Below are positions 36,551 to 46,165 of a stretch of 64,000 nucleotides of DNA, piece after piece. How positions within the stretch are numbered: the stretch's first letter is position 1; each line of letters starts with the position of its first letter. The DNA comes from Rhodoferax fermentans (GTDB lineage Bacteria; Pseudomonadota; Gammaproteobacteria; Burkholderiales; Burkholderiaceae_C): positions 1,736,001 to 1,800,000 of the forward strand of contig NZ_MTJN01000002.1 of NCBI RefSeq assembly GCF_002017865.1, read 5' to 3'. Below the pieces are notes generated by a model, which saw only the letters and a list, made by a program, of their open reading frames with translations, did no database searches and was not told where the DNA came from. Both the position numbers and the translations under genes were made by a program.

Positions 36551-36556
36551 GGTCGT

Positions 36557-36576
36557 AATTTAACAAAATTTTTTCC

Positions 36577-36585
<9 letters not shown>
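36557..36585 (-). promoter_or_regulatory. promoter of the candidate sRNA
   Basis: On the minus strand TTGAAA (36585-36580) is 17 bases from TAAATT (36562-36557), with the expected start near 36550, directly at the first hairpin. It overlaps the -35 box of the proposed hemB promoter on the other strand. Confidence 0.6.
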
Positions 36586-37700
<1,115 letters not shown>

Positions 37701-37713
37701 ACAACTACTGGGC

Positions 37714-38850
37714 ATGCGCATCTTTGCCATCCACGCGGGCAGCGTGACGGAGAACCTCGGCACCACGCTGGAGGAGTTGCGCCTGCCCGCACCCGGCTTT
37801 CTGTGGCTCAGCTGCAACCGCGCCGAATTCGAGCAGATGCAACACAGACTGCAAGCCACACTGCAGCGTCTGTGTGGCCTGCAGTTGCTGAACCTGCATG
37901 TCTCTGATCTGCTGAACCAGCAGTTGCCCTCGCGCTTTGACTACACCTCGCAATACGACATGCTGGTGTTTCGCCGTCTGGCAGAAAGCCAGGTCGATGC
38001 GACCTTGGCGCCAGCTGCGCCACGCAGCAGCAAGCGCAGCGGGCCACCCCTGCTGCGGCGCATCGACACCCGGGCCGTCGGGCTGGTGGTGTTTGACCAG
38101 CTCTTGCTCAGTGTGCACCCGGACGACTGCAGCCAGCGCGACAGTTATGCCCAACGCCTGCTGGCCGCAGGTGGCAACCCGGCCCCAGCCGCTCTGCCCG
38201 AAGGCCACACAGCGGGCGCACGTGATTTGCCCGGCAGCCCGGCCGATTTGATGCTACGCCTCGTCAACCACATGGTCGACGGTTTCCTGGCCTTGCGCCG
38301 TGAACTCAGCCACCAGCTCGACCACTGGCAAACCGAGCTGATCGACCCCAAAACCCGTTTCACCAACTGGCGCACCGTGCTCGACGCGCGCCAGACCCTG
38401 CACCAGCTCGACGAAATCTGCGACGACCAGCGCAGCGCCATTCAGGACTGGATCGAAGCGCTGAAAACCTGGCCGCAGAGTGAAGGCCACCTGGGCCAGC
38501 AAGAGCGCGACCTGCTGCAGGTGCGCAGCCGCGATGTGCTGGAGCACATTGACCGGGTGGTGCACCATGTCAGCCAGCTGGAACGCAATGCCGAGACCGC
38601 AGTGCAGATCCACTTCAATGCGCAGAGCCACCGCACCAACGAGATCATGCGCACCCTGACCGTGCTGACGGCGGTGTTCCTGCCGCTGAACCTGATTGCC
38701 GGCATTTTTGGCATGAACTTCGACTTCATTCCGCTGTTGCACCGCGCCTATGGCTTTTGGCTGGCCATGGGCTCGATGGGCCTCATCGCGCTGGGCCTGA
38801 TCGTCTTTTTTTGGCGCAAGCGTTACCTGGACCGCTCGGCGGCGCGCTAG
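37714..38850 (+). CDS. CorA family divalent cation transporter
   Basis: 378 residues. It has a large cytosolic domain (1-310) and two C-terminal membrane helices. The pore signature GMN is present in NLIAGIFGMNFDFIPLL at the end of the first helix, followed by a basic tail. Members carry Mg2+, Co2+, Ni2+ or, in the ZntB branch, Zn2+; the ion cannot be chosen from sequence alone. It starts 59 bases after hemB. Confidence 0.9.
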   Translation: MRIFAIHAGSVTENLGTTLEELRLPAPGFLWLSCNRAEFEQMQHRLQATLQRLCGLQLLNLHVSDLLNQQLPSRFDYTSQYDMLVFRRLAESQVDATLAPAAPRSSKRSGPPLLRRIDTRAVGLVVFDQLLLSVHPDDCSQRDSYAQRLLAAGGNPAPAALPEGHTAGARDLPGSPADLMLRLVNHMVDGFLALRRELSHQLDHWQTELIDPKTRFTNWRTVLDARQTLHQLDEICDDQRSAIQDWIEALKTWPQSEGHLGQQERDLLQVRSRDVLEHIDRVVHHVSQLERNAETAVQIHFNAQSHRTNEIMRTLTVLTAVFLPLNLIAGIFGMNFDFIPLLHRAYGFWLAMGSMGLIALGLIVFFWRKRYLDRSAAR

Positions 38851-38869
38851 TTTGTTGCTTGTTTTGCCC

Positions 38870-39766
38870 ATGTGGATCCTGCTCCTGAGCCTGTGGCTGT
38901 TGTGGACCCCCGATCTGGACCGGGCCGACCTGGAACGCCGTTACCTGGCCGCCCCGGGTGACCTGGTTGAGGTGCAGGGCATGAAGCTGCATGTGCGCGA
39001 CAGCGGCCCGCGTGAAGCGCCAGCGGTGCTGATGCTCCACGGTTTTGGCGGCAGCCTGCAGACCTGGGACGCCTGGGCACACGCTTTGTCAGGGTCGTTG
39101 CGGGTGATTCGGCTGGACCTGCCCGGCAGCGGCCTGAGTGCGCCTGATCAAACCGGCGACTACAGCGATGGCCGCTCCATCACGCTGATCCTGGCGCTGA
39201 TGGACCAGCTGCAGCTCAAGCGCGCCAGCCTGGTCGGCCACTCGATGGGCGGGCGCATCGCCTGGACCCTGGCCGCCACCCACCCGCAGCGGGTCGACAA
39301 ACTGGTGCTGGTGGCACCCGATGGTTTTACCAGCCCGGGCGAAGCCTATGGCGAGAAGCCGGAGGTGCCAGTCACGCTGCAACTGATGCGCTTCACCCTG
39401 CCCAAATGGCTGCTGCGTTTGAACCTGGCGCCCGCTTACGCCAACACCAGCACGCTGACCGATGCACGAACCACGCTGTACCACGACCTGATGCTGGCGC
39501 CCGGTTCGCGCCAGGCGCTGATGGCCCGGTTGCAACAACGGGTGCTGGTGGACCCTCGGCCATTGCTGCAAAGCATCAGTGCCCCCACACTGCTGGTCTG
39601 GGGCAAGCAAGATGCAATGATCCCGTTCACCAACGCGGCCGATTACAGCCAAGCCATGCCACACAGCCAACTGCTGGCGCTAGAGGCGGTGGGCCACCTG
39701 CCGCAAGAAGAGACGCCCGAACAGTCCTTGCCCGCAGTGCGCGACTTTCTGACTCAAAAACCATAG
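38870..39766 (+). CDS. membrane-anchored alpha/beta hydrolase
   Basis: About 298 residues from the ATG at 38870. One N-terminal membrane segment (MWILLLSLWLLW) precedes an alpha/beta hydrolase domain: oxyanion-loop HGFGGSLQTWD, nucleophile elbow VGHSMGG, acid loop LLVWGKQDAMIPF and catalytic His in EAVGHLPQEETP. The ester or amide substrate is unknown. A TTG at 38852 is a possible earlier start. The TAG stop lies within repeat copy 5. Confidence 0.88.
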   Translation: MWILLLSLWLLWTPDLDRADLERRYLAAPGDLVEVQGMKLHVRDSGPREAPAVLMLHGFGGSLQTWDAWAHALSGSLRVIRLDLPGSGLSAPDQTGDYSDGRSITLILALMDQLQLKRASLVGHSMGGRIAWTLAATHPQRVDKLVLVAPDGFTSPGEAYGEKPEVPVTLQLMRFTLPKWLLRLNLAPAYANTSTLTDARTTLYHDLMLAPGSRQALMARLQQRVLVDPRPLLQSISAPTLLVWGKQDAMIPFTNAADYSQAMPHSQLLALEAVGHLPQEETPEQSLPAVRDFLTQKP

Positions 39767-39810
39767 CTTTCAGCCCAGACAAATCAAGGGCAAAGTCGAA
39801 TTTTTCTCTA
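39761..39810 (-). repeat. palindromic repeat copy 5 (minus orientation, diverged)
   Basis: CCATAGCTTTCAGCCCAGAC ... AATCAAGGGCAAAGTCG then AATTTTTCTC. The outer parts fit the consensus but the stem is decayed. It supplies the TAG stop of the hydrolase gene. Confidence 0.6.
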
Positions 39811-39946
39811 TAAAGATGTATCTTGTGCTGGCCCATGTGAGGGGAGGCATAAAAGGCTGTCTTGAGGGCTGGCACAAGGCCAGCCGCAGCCCGGCTTGGC
39901 GGCTGCGCAGGCAATGTAAGAATCAGGCCTTATCCATAGGCCCGCC

Positions 39947-41161
39947 ATGCAGTTTTTCAAAGACCTTTCCCCCAGTGCTTTCACCGCCGGTTTTGTCGCC
40001 GTCCTGGTCGGTTTCACCAGTTCGGTGGCCATCGTGTTCCAAGCCGCGCTGGCCTTTGGCGCCACCCCCGAACACATCACCTCCTGGATGTGGGCGTTGG
40101 GCCTGGGCATGGGTTTTTGCAGCGCAGTGCCCTCGCTGATCCTGAAAAAGCCGGTGATGGTGGCCTGGAGCACACCCGGCGCAGCAGTGCTGGCCACCGC
40201 AGGTGTGGCGGGAGGTTTCAGCATGGCGGAGGCGGTGGGCGCTTTCATGCTGTGTGCGGCACTGATCACGCTGGTGGGCGCCACCGGCTGGTTTGAGCGC
40301 GCCATGAACCACTTGCCCATGGCCATCGCTTCGGGCTTGCTGGCCGGGGTGTTGGCGCGCTTTGGCATGCAGGCCTTCACCGCAGCACAAACCAATTTGC
40401 CGCTGGTGTTGATCATGCTGCTGACCTACTTGGTGGGCAAACGCTTGCTGGCCCGTTACGCGGTGCCTGTGACCTTGCTGGTTGCTATTGCCTATGTAGC
40501 TATGACCTCAGGATTCACGGGGGCTAGCGTGCAATTTGGCTTGGCAATGCCGGTGTTCACCCAGCCGCAGTTCAGCTGGAGTGCGGCCATCAGCCTGGCG
40601 CTGCCGCTGTTTGTGGTGACCATGGCCTCCCAAAACCTGCCGGGGGTGGCGGTGATCAACGCCGCGGGTTATGGCCGCACGGCGGAGCAGCGCGGCATCC
40701 CGGTGTCGGGGGTGATCACGCTGACCGGTCTGGTCACGCTGGTGCTGGCGCCGTTTGGGGGTTATGCGCTGAACCTGGCCGCCATCACCGCCGCCATTTG
40801 TATGGGCCGCGAGGTGCACCCGGACCCGGACAAACGCTACACCGCAGCGGTGTCGTGTGGCCTGTTGTACATCCTGATCGGCATTTTTGGCACCGCCATC
40901 ACCGGCGCCCTCACCGCCTTCCCCAAGGAGCTCATCGCGGCGATTGCCGGCCTGGCCTTGCTCGGCACCATTGGCTCGGCGCTGACGACGGCGCTGCGCG
41001 ACGACTTCCACCGCGAGGCGGCGCTGATCACCTTTTTGGTCACCCTGAGCGGCGTGGTGATTGGTGGTGTGGGTTCGGCGTTTTGGGGGGTGATTGCCGG
41101 GGCGCTGGCACTGTTGGTGCAAAGGGCGGGAAAATCGCACTTTGACCTGCCGCCGCGCTGA
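39947..41161 (+). CDS. BenE-type benzoate/H+ symporter family transporter
   Basis: 404 residues with about 11-12 membrane helices. FKDLSPSAFTAGFVAVLVGF, KPVMVAWSTPGAAVLAT and VVTMASQNLPGVAVINAAGY are BenE-family signatures within the nucleobase/ascorbate-like transporter superfamily. Benzoate or a related aromatic acid is the family substrate. No benzoate catabolic genes are adjacent, so the real substrate is uncertain. Residues about 182-200 are encoded by a diverged copy of the palindromic repeat. Confidence 0.88.
   Translation: MQFFKDLSPSAFTAGFVAVLVGFTSSVAIVFQAALAFGATPEHITSWMWALGLGMGFCSAVPSLILKKPVMVAWSTPGAAVLATAGVAGGFSMAEAVGAFMLCAALITLVGATGWFERAMNHLPMAIASGLLAGVLARFGMQAFTAAQTNLPLVLIMLLTYLVGKRLLARYAVPVTLLVAIAYVAMTSGFTGASVQFGLAMPVFTQPQFSWSAAISLALPLFVVTMASQNLPGVAVINAAGYGRTAEQRGIPVSGVITLTGLVTLVLAPFGGYALNLAAITAAICMGREVHPDPDKRYTAAVSCGLLYILIGIFGTAITGALTAFPKELIAAIAGLALLGTIGSALTTALRDDFHREAALITFLVTLSGVVIGGVGSAFWGVIAGALALLVQRAGKSHFDLPPR
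40491..40541 (-). repeat. palindromic repeat copy 6 inside the benE-like gene (diverged)
   Basis: On the minus strand: CCAAGCCAAATTGCACGCTA, GCCCCCGTGAATC, then GGTCATAGCTACATAGG. Order and spacing match the consensus with a decayed stem. The gene reads straight through it in the opposite sense as AYVAMTSGFTGASVQFG. Confidence 0.5.
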
Positions 41162-41232
41162 TCCTTGCAGCTCACCGCAGTCTCGTTTTGCGTCCCAGGC
41201 CCGATATGGCCCACCCAGAAAGTGATGTTTCC

Positions 41233-42195
41233 ATGAAGTTGTTGTTTGTTGCCGACCCGCTCGAATCGTTCAAGATTTACAAGGACACCACCTTTGCCAT
41301 GATGCGTGAGGCACAAAAGCGCGGCCACAGCATCAGCACTTGTGAGCCCACAGACATCCTGTGGCAACGTGGTGCCCCCGTGACCGCCAGCGTGCGCCAC
41401 ATCACGCTGACCGGCCAGAGCCCGGACTGGTTCACCGAAGCGCCACAAGCGGCCGATGCGCTACCGCTGGCTCTGAAGGACTTTGACGCCATCGTGATGC
41501 GCAAGGACCCGCCGTTTGACAGCGAGTTTTTCTACGCCACCCATTTGCTGGAGCAGGCCGAGCGCGAAGGCGCCCGGGTCTTCAACAAACCCCGCGCGCT
41601 GCGCGACCACCCGGAAAAACTGGCGATTCTGGAGTGGCCGCAGTTCATTGGCCCCACGCTGGTCACGCGTGACGCCCAGGCCATCCGGCGCTTCCATGCC
41701 GAACACAAAGACATCATCCTCAAACCCCTGGACGGCATGGGCGGCATGGGCATTTTCCGCGTCAAGGAAGATGGCCTGAATCTGGGCGCCATCATTGAAA
41801 CCCTCAACAAGGACGGTGCCGAGACGGTGATGGTGCAGGCCTTTTTGCCAGCGATTGCCCAGGGTGACAAACGCGTGCTGGTGATTGGTGGCCAGCCGGT
41901 TCCCTACAGCCTGGCGCGTATTCCGCAGGGTGGTGAGGTGCGTGGCAACCTGGCCGCCGGTGGCAAGGGGGTGGCCCAGCCTTTGACCGAGCGAGATCGC
42001 GAGATTGCCCAAGCCATTGGCCCGGTGCTGGCCGCACGTGGTTTGCTGCTGATCGGGCTCGACGTGATTGGGGACCACCTCACCGAGATCAACGTCACCA
42101 GCCCGACCTGTTTTCAGGAGATTTTTGACCAGACCGGCTTTGACGTGCCTGCCATGTTTGTGGACGCCCTGGAAGCCGCCTGCGCCACTGCTTGA
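41233..42195 (+). CDS. gshB: glutathione synthetase
   Basis: 320 residues from the ATG at 41233 (MKLLFVADPLESFKIYKDTT). GshB ligates gamma-glutamylcysteine and glycine with ATP. The ATP-grasp motifs are present: DIILKPLDGMGGMGIFRV, VPYSLARIPQGGEVRGNLAA and GLDVIGDHLTEINVTSPTCF. Length matches the proteobacterial enzyme. The partner gshA lies 11 kb away at 52973-54268. Confidence 0.97.
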   Translation: MKLLFVADPLESFKIYKDTTFAMMREAQKRGHSISTCEPTDILWQRGAPVTASVRHITLTGQSPDWFTEAPQAADALPLALKDFDAIVMRKDPPFDSEFFYATHLLEQAEREGARVFNKPRALRDHPEKLAILEWPQFIGPTLVTRDAQAIRRFHAEHKDIILKPLDGMGGMGIFRVKEDGLNLGAIIETLNKDGAETVMVQAFLPAIAQGDKRVLVIGGQPVPYSLARIPQGGEVRGNLAAGGKGVAQPLTERDREIAQAIGPVLAARGLLLIGLDVIGDHLTEINVTSPTCFQEIFDQTGFDVPAMFVDALEAACATA

Positions 42196-42240
42196 CACAC
42201 GCAGCGGGTGCTGGTGCAGGTTGCCTGTACCCGTCGGTGC

Positions 42241-43170
42241 TCAGGTCGTGGTCGCCATCCTGGTGCAGGCGCTTGAGGCCGCACAGGCCCGTTGGCACTG
42301 GGGCGCCGGTCCTTCGGGCACCACCGGCACCGGACCCAGCGGGTCGGTGATCGGCGCCGGGCGGGGTGGTGCAGCGCACTGGCAACTGCAATGTGCCAAG
42401 GTGCCATCCACAAACACCTTGAGTTCACCCGGGGTAAAGACCGTCCAGTCCTCATCGGTGGTTAAGGGTTCGGTCACGATGATGGCCAGACGGTCCTGCG
42501 GGCTGTTGAGCTGCGCCAGGTTCACCGTCACATCATCGTCTTTCAGGTGCACCTCATGGAACGGGTGGGCACGCAGCACGTAACACAGCTTGGTGGTGGC
42601 ATGTGCCCACAGCGCCTGGCCGTTGCTGAGCAAAAAGTTGAAGGTGCCGTGTTTGGAGATCTGCGGCACCAGCTCCTGCAGGGTGCGCGTGAGCTCATCG
42701 ACCGAAGGCACGTCGGCATGCGATTTGTCCAGCTCCTGCATCAGCCAGCAGAAGGCGCGCTCACTGTCGGTGTTGCCAACCGGCTTGAAATGGCCGTGCA
42801 GGTAGGGGTTGAAGTTTTTCAGGTCACCGTTGTGGGCAAACACCCAGTAGCGCCCCCACAACTCGCGCACAAAGGGGTGGGTGTTTTCCAGCGTGACCTG
42901 GCCCACCGTGGCCTTGCGCACATGGGCCACCACGTTGTGGCTCTTGATCGGGTAATTCTTGAGCATCTGCGCAATCGGCGAGGTGGCGGCGCTTTGTTTG
43001 TCGACAAAATGCCGCACACCTTTGCTCGGCAAGTCACCGTCACTCTCAAAAAACGCTATACCCCAGCCGTCGCCATGGTGATCGGTGCAGCCGCCGCGTT
43101 GTGAAAACCCGGTAAAACTCAGCGTCAGGCTGGCTGGCAAATGGCTGTTCATTCCGAGAAGTTGGCACAT
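42241..43170 (-). CDS. class II glutamine amidotransferase (YafJ family)
   Basis: 309 residues. Cys2, exposed as the N-terminal nucleophile after Met removal (MCQLLGMNSHLPASL), and GCTDHHGDGWGIAFFE, HVRKATVGQVTLENTHPF and VFAHNGDL are the Ntn glutamine amidotransferase motifs. The start at 43170 is fixed by Cys2. The family's function is not established. The last 45 or so residues are Pro/Ala/Cys-rich (SCQCAAPPRPAPITDPLG) and go beyond the usual domain. Confidence 0.92.
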   Translation of the reverse strand: MCQLLGMNSHLPASLTLSFTGFSQRGGCTDHHGDGWGIAFFESDGDLPSKGVRHFVDKQSAATSPIAQMLKNYPIKSHNVVAHVRKATVGQVTLENTHPFVRELWGRYWVFAHNGDLKNFNPYLHGHFKPVGNTDSERAFCWLMQELDKSHADVPSVDELTRTLQELVPQISKHGTFNFLLSNGQALWAHATTKLCYVLRAHPFHEVHLKDDDVTVNLAQLNSPQDRLAIIVTEPLTTDEDWTVFTPGELKVFVDGTLAHCSCQCAAPPRPAPITDPLGPVPVVPEGPAPQCQRACAASSACTRMATTT

Positions 43171-43267
43171 GGTGAGTGTTCTGGCAGCTGGGTACTGGCA
43201 AGCGAAATGTTGCACTGAGGCCCAAAGCTTATAGATTTCCTGCTATGTTTTGTTTGAAAGGGGCAAG

Positions 43268-43411
43268 ATGGCAGAAAATAAAGCTGTCTTGCGAGTATGC
43301 TTTCAGGGTATCCGCTTGGGCTTCATTTTGTCAGATCAGCTGGTACACCTGTGCCGGTCACCGGGTCCTTTTCGATGCGTCAATCAACACAACGTGGAAC
43401 AGCTGTCTTGA
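43268..43411 (+). CDS. possible 47-codon leader ORF upstream of the FimV-like gene
   Basis: An ATG at 43268, five bases after AAGGGG, opens 47 codons (MAENKAVLRVCFQG...) ending at TGA 43409-43411. That TGA overlaps a TTG codon (43408) which could start the FimV-like protein as MKNRVSYFVALMAVL, giving TTGA coupling. The ribosome site is the best in the region. No homologue is recognised, so it may be non-coding. Confidence 0.35.
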   Translation: MAENKAVLRVCFQGIRLGFILSDQLVHLCRSPGPFRCVNQHNVEQLS

Positions 43412-45363
43412 AGAACAGAGTCAGTTATTTTGTTGCCTTGATGGCAGTCTTGACAGGTGCGGCAGCACCAGGCCACGCGTTCACCCTGGGTGACTTGCGC
43501 GGCAGCGCGGTGGTTGGCCGTTCCCTGGATGTGTCTATTCCGGTGTTGCCCGGCTCCGGTGAAGAAGCTCTGGCGTCCTGTCTGTCGGCCGAGGTTCTGT
43601 TTGCCGACGTTCAGCAGTTGAACCCCTCTGTGACCGTGACACCTGTCACCACCGGGCCAGTTCCGATGGCCGTGGTTCGCATCAGATCCAGTGCCGCGGT
43701 TGACGAGCCCGTGGTGTCCGTGGTGCTTCGCGCCACCTGTGGTGCCGCCACGTCTCGCCGCTACGTGCTGTTGTCCGACTTTCCTGCACCCGACCTGCCC
43801 AAGGCAAGCGCCGCACCCGTCGCTGACGCCACCACACATGCAGCCCCCCCGTTGAAGGCAGCACAGGCTGACACCAGCACCTCAACATCGTCAGCAACTG
43901 CGTCCCCCGTGGTGCAAGAGGCCGCACCGGCCAGAGCACCGGTTGTTGGCAAGGTCGCCCCCAAACCGGTGGTTAAAAAACCAGCCGCGCCGATCAAGCG
44001 GGTGGCTGCGCCAGAGCCGGTTGCCGCCAAGCCGGTCCTGAAACTCGATACACAGCCGGCTTTGCCCGCACAGGTGCAAGCAGCGCCGCCCGCGAGCTTG
44101 CCGGCGTCTGCCCCCGCATCGGCACCTGCAGCGGCCCCCAGCGATGAAGTTGTGCAACAGGCCCTGCTCATTCAGGCCTTGCAGAATGATGTCAAAACCC
44201 TCAAAGACCTGGCGGTGATCAATCAGGCCAGCTTGGCGGAGTTCCAGTCCAAGCTGCGCCAAGCCGAGGCCGAACGTGTACCGATGACCTGGTTTTACCT
44301 GGTGGTGGGGCTGCTGCTGGCCTCGCTCGGTGCACTGACGTGGGTGCTGCGCAAACAACAGAAGGCCCAACAGGGTGACTGGTGGCAACACGCCCAGAAA
44401 GACGCCTCCGAAACACTGGTGATCACACCCGCCTCCACCATTCAACCTTCGGCACCGGTGTCTGAGTTTGACAAGTTCGTCAACCAGCAGGCCGCACCAC
44501 TTGCCGCTGCGGCGCCCAGCACCCAACCCGAGGTGGACCCCGATCACGACGTGGACATTGATCTGGACAGCCTGGCACCGTCCAAAGAACCCACCACCTC
44601 GACCGAACCGCTGGCCGTGGTGCCGGTGGATGGGTTTGGCAGCGGCCACAACATCAATGTGGAGAGCATCTCCGACATTCGCCAGCAAGCCGAGTTTTTT
44701 GTGTCCCTGGGGCAGACGGATCGTGCACTCAACATCCTGCGCCGCCAGATCATGGAAAGCACCGAGCCCAATCCGCTGGTCTACCTGGACCTGCTGACGC
44801 TCTACCATGCGCAGGGTTTGAAAGCCGATTTCCGCGAGTTGCGGGTGGCCTTCAGACAGTTCTTCAATGTGTCTGTACCCGATTTCCCGGCCTACAACAA
44901 CGAAGGCCGGGACCTGTTGGCCTACGCCGAACCACTGGCCGTGCTGACCCGGTTCTGGCCCAACATCGAAGCCATCGCTTTTCTGGAAGCCTGCATCTTC
45001 CACAACGACGCCGCCCCGATGCAACTGTCGTTTGACCTGGCTGCGTTCCGTGACCTGCTGATGCTGCACGCGGTAGCTGAAAAAGTCACCTCGGACTCGC
45101 CCTGGAAGATGACCTCACACGGCGGCCTGGGTGCTTCCAGTGCAGCGGCGGAAATGGCCGAACTGGCCATGACCATGCGCGGTCAATTTGATGAGGCCCC
45201 TGCAGGTGCCAGCCCCCTGGACGCCATGGACAGCCGGGGCGACAGCGGCCCGCTGACACTGGATCTCTCCGAGGTCAGAGCGCCGGTGCAAAGTCTGGAC
45301 CTGGACCTTGACCTGGATGCACCGGGGCAGACCCAAGCTCCCCGCAACTCAGGCCTGGTGTAA
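43375..45363 (+). CDS. FimV-like membrane/TPR protein
   Basis: About 662 residues from the ATG at 43375, or 651 from the TTG at 43408. Signal: VSYFVALMAVLTGAAAPGHA. The N-terminal domain begins FTLGDLRGSAVVGRSLDVSI, the FimV N-terminal pattern. A long Ala/Pro/Thr-rich linker (about 145-290) precedes a coiled segment and one membrane helix (TWFYLVVGLLLASLGALTWV). A cytosolic part follows with an acidic stretch (DPDHDVDIDLDSLAP) and a TPR-like block (AEFFVSLGQTDRALNILRRQ). FimV/HubP proteins organise the cell pole and type IV pili. No LysM domain is seen. Confidence 0.78.
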   Translation: MRQSTQRGTAVLKNRVSYFVALMAVLTGAAAPGHAFTLGDLRGSAVVGRSLDVSIPVLPGSGEEALASCLSAEVLFADVQQLNPSVTVTPVTTGPVPMAVVRIRSSAAVDEPVVSVVLRATCGAATSRRYVLLSDFPAPDLPKASAAPVADATTHAAPPLKAAQADTSTSTSSATASPVVQEAAPARAPVVGKVAPKPVVKKPAAPIKRVAAPEPVAAKPVLKLDTQPALPAQVQAAPPASLPASAPASAPAAAPSDEVVQQALLIQALQNDVKTLKDLAVINQASLAEFQSKLRQAEAERVPMTWFYLVVGLLLASLGALTWVLRKQQKAQQGDWWQHAQKDASETLVITPASTIQPSAPVSEFDKFVNQQAAPLAAAAPSTQPEVDPDHDVDIDLDSLAPSKEPTTSTEPLAVVPVDGFGSGHNINVESISDIRQQAEFFVSLGQTDRALNILRRQIMESTEPNPLVYLDLLTLYHAQGLKADFRELRVAFRQFFNVSVPDFPAYNNEGRDLLAYAEPLAVLTRFWPNIEAIAFLEACIFHNDAAPMQLSFDLAAFRDLLMLHAVAEKVTSDSPWKMTSHGGLGASSAAAEMAELAMTMRGQFDEAPAGASPLDAMDSRGDSGPLTLDLSEVRAPVQSLDLDLDLDAPGQTQAPRNSGLV

Positions 45364-45458
45364 ACACCAACAGCAGAGAGGCACGGTCGGCGCTCTGCGC
45401 ATCGACCATCCAGTACCACCGCCTTTCCCGCCAGTGATGGCACCCTGATCTGGCCTGT

Positions 45459-45692
45459 TCACACCTGTTTTTTCGTGGCACACGTGGCGCAGACACAGGC
45501 CAGGTGTTGGCCTGCGGCAGGAATGCTGTCGAGCAGGCCCTGGCTGAACGTGACCTGGGTGCACCAGCACAGCGCTTGCTCCTGACCGGTGACACGCTGC
45601 GCCTCCATCGCGCACTGGTTGGGTTGACCGCAGAGCGGGCACAAGGAGGCGTCGGTTGGGGTGGGGTTGGCGGCACTGTTGCTTAGCGACAT
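45459..45692 (-). CDS. cysteine-rich CWC family protein
   Basis: 77 residues starting MSLSNSAANPTPTDASLCPL. CPLCGQPNQCAM, LCWC and ACVCATCA give eight cysteines in the arrangement of the CWC family, likely a small metal-binding (zinc or iron) protein. The start at 45692 is the ATG giving the compact family length. Its role is unknown. It converges on the FimV-like gene. Confidence 0.82.
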   Translation of the reverse strand: MSLSNSAANPTPTDASLCPLCGQPNQCAMEAQRVTGQEQALCWCTQVTFSQGLLDSIPAAGQHLACVCATCATKKQV

Positions 45693-45841
45693 GGCTATCG
45701 TTCCTTGGAAGGACTGTGTTGGTCGAGTGTACCGTTGGGTCCCAGTCGATTTCACTGGCTGCGATGGTGAGGGGCTTGTCTAAAGTGACGGTACTGCTAA
45801 GCAAGCAGCTATTTTTAGATCACCCAATGAAAGGAAAACCT

Positions 45842-46108
45842 ATGTCAACCGTAAACGCACAACGCGTCTCTTTGATGCGAGACAACTCGACAACTTGTCG
45901 GCCCAGCGATGGTCATCTGCAAGAGTTGGAAGTAGACCTGACCAAGTACGTCAGAGTTGCGGAACACGCGGGGGAGCTGAAAAGCAATGATCAAGTGTTT
46001 CCCTTTGGCAAGCCTCTGGAAAATGTTGTGAAAGCTGGGAACAGTATTTACGAAAAAAACGGCACGCCTAAGTGCCGTTTTTCGCTTACAAGCCAAATCA
46101 GGCCCTAG
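45842..46108 (+). CDS. hypothetical 88-residue protein, 3' end overlapping a terminator and a repeat
   Basis: An ATG at 45842 follows AAAGGA by six bases. The product (MSTVNAQRVSLMRDNSTTCR...) has no recognised domain, signal or membrane segment; FPFGKPLENVVKAGNSIYEK looks like ordinary coding sequence. The last 18 codons cross a terminator hairpin (46055-46082), and the TAG comes from repeat copy 7, so the natural C-terminus may have been lost. Base composition is less GC-rich than neighbouring genes. Function is unknown. Confidence 0.5.
   Translation: MSTVNAQRVSLMRDNSTTCRPSDGHLQELEVDLTKYVRVAEHAGELKSNDQVFPFGKPLENVVKAGNSIYEKNGTPKCRFSLTSQIRP
46055..46082 (+). terminator. Rho-independent terminator
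   Basis: Stem CGGCAC/GTGCCG with loop GCCTAA, flanked by A-run and T-run (TTTTT), which extend the stem. It sits inside the 3' end of the 88-codon ORF and could end its transcript on the plus strand; the flanks also suit the minus strand after glcB. Confidence 0.8.
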
Positions 46109-46145
46109 CCCTTTTTATAAAAGGGCTGCCAGCTACTGATTAAAT
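46093..46145 (+). repeat. palindromic repeat copy 7 (plus orientation)
   Basis: CAAATCAGGCCCTAGCCCTT, TTTATAA, AAGGGCTGCCAGCTACTGAT: a strong copy with stem AGCCCTTTT/AAAAGGGCT. It contains the stop of the 88-codon ORF and lies 20 bases beyond the glcB stop on the other strand. Confidence 0.85.
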
Positions 46146-46165
46146 AGTAATTGCCGGTTGCAGCA

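Noticed and set aside
45790..45822. Possible repeat remnant upstream of the 88-codon ORF (AAGCAAGCAGCTATTTTT)
   Set aside because: Resembles the right end of the element but lacks the left half; too short to count.
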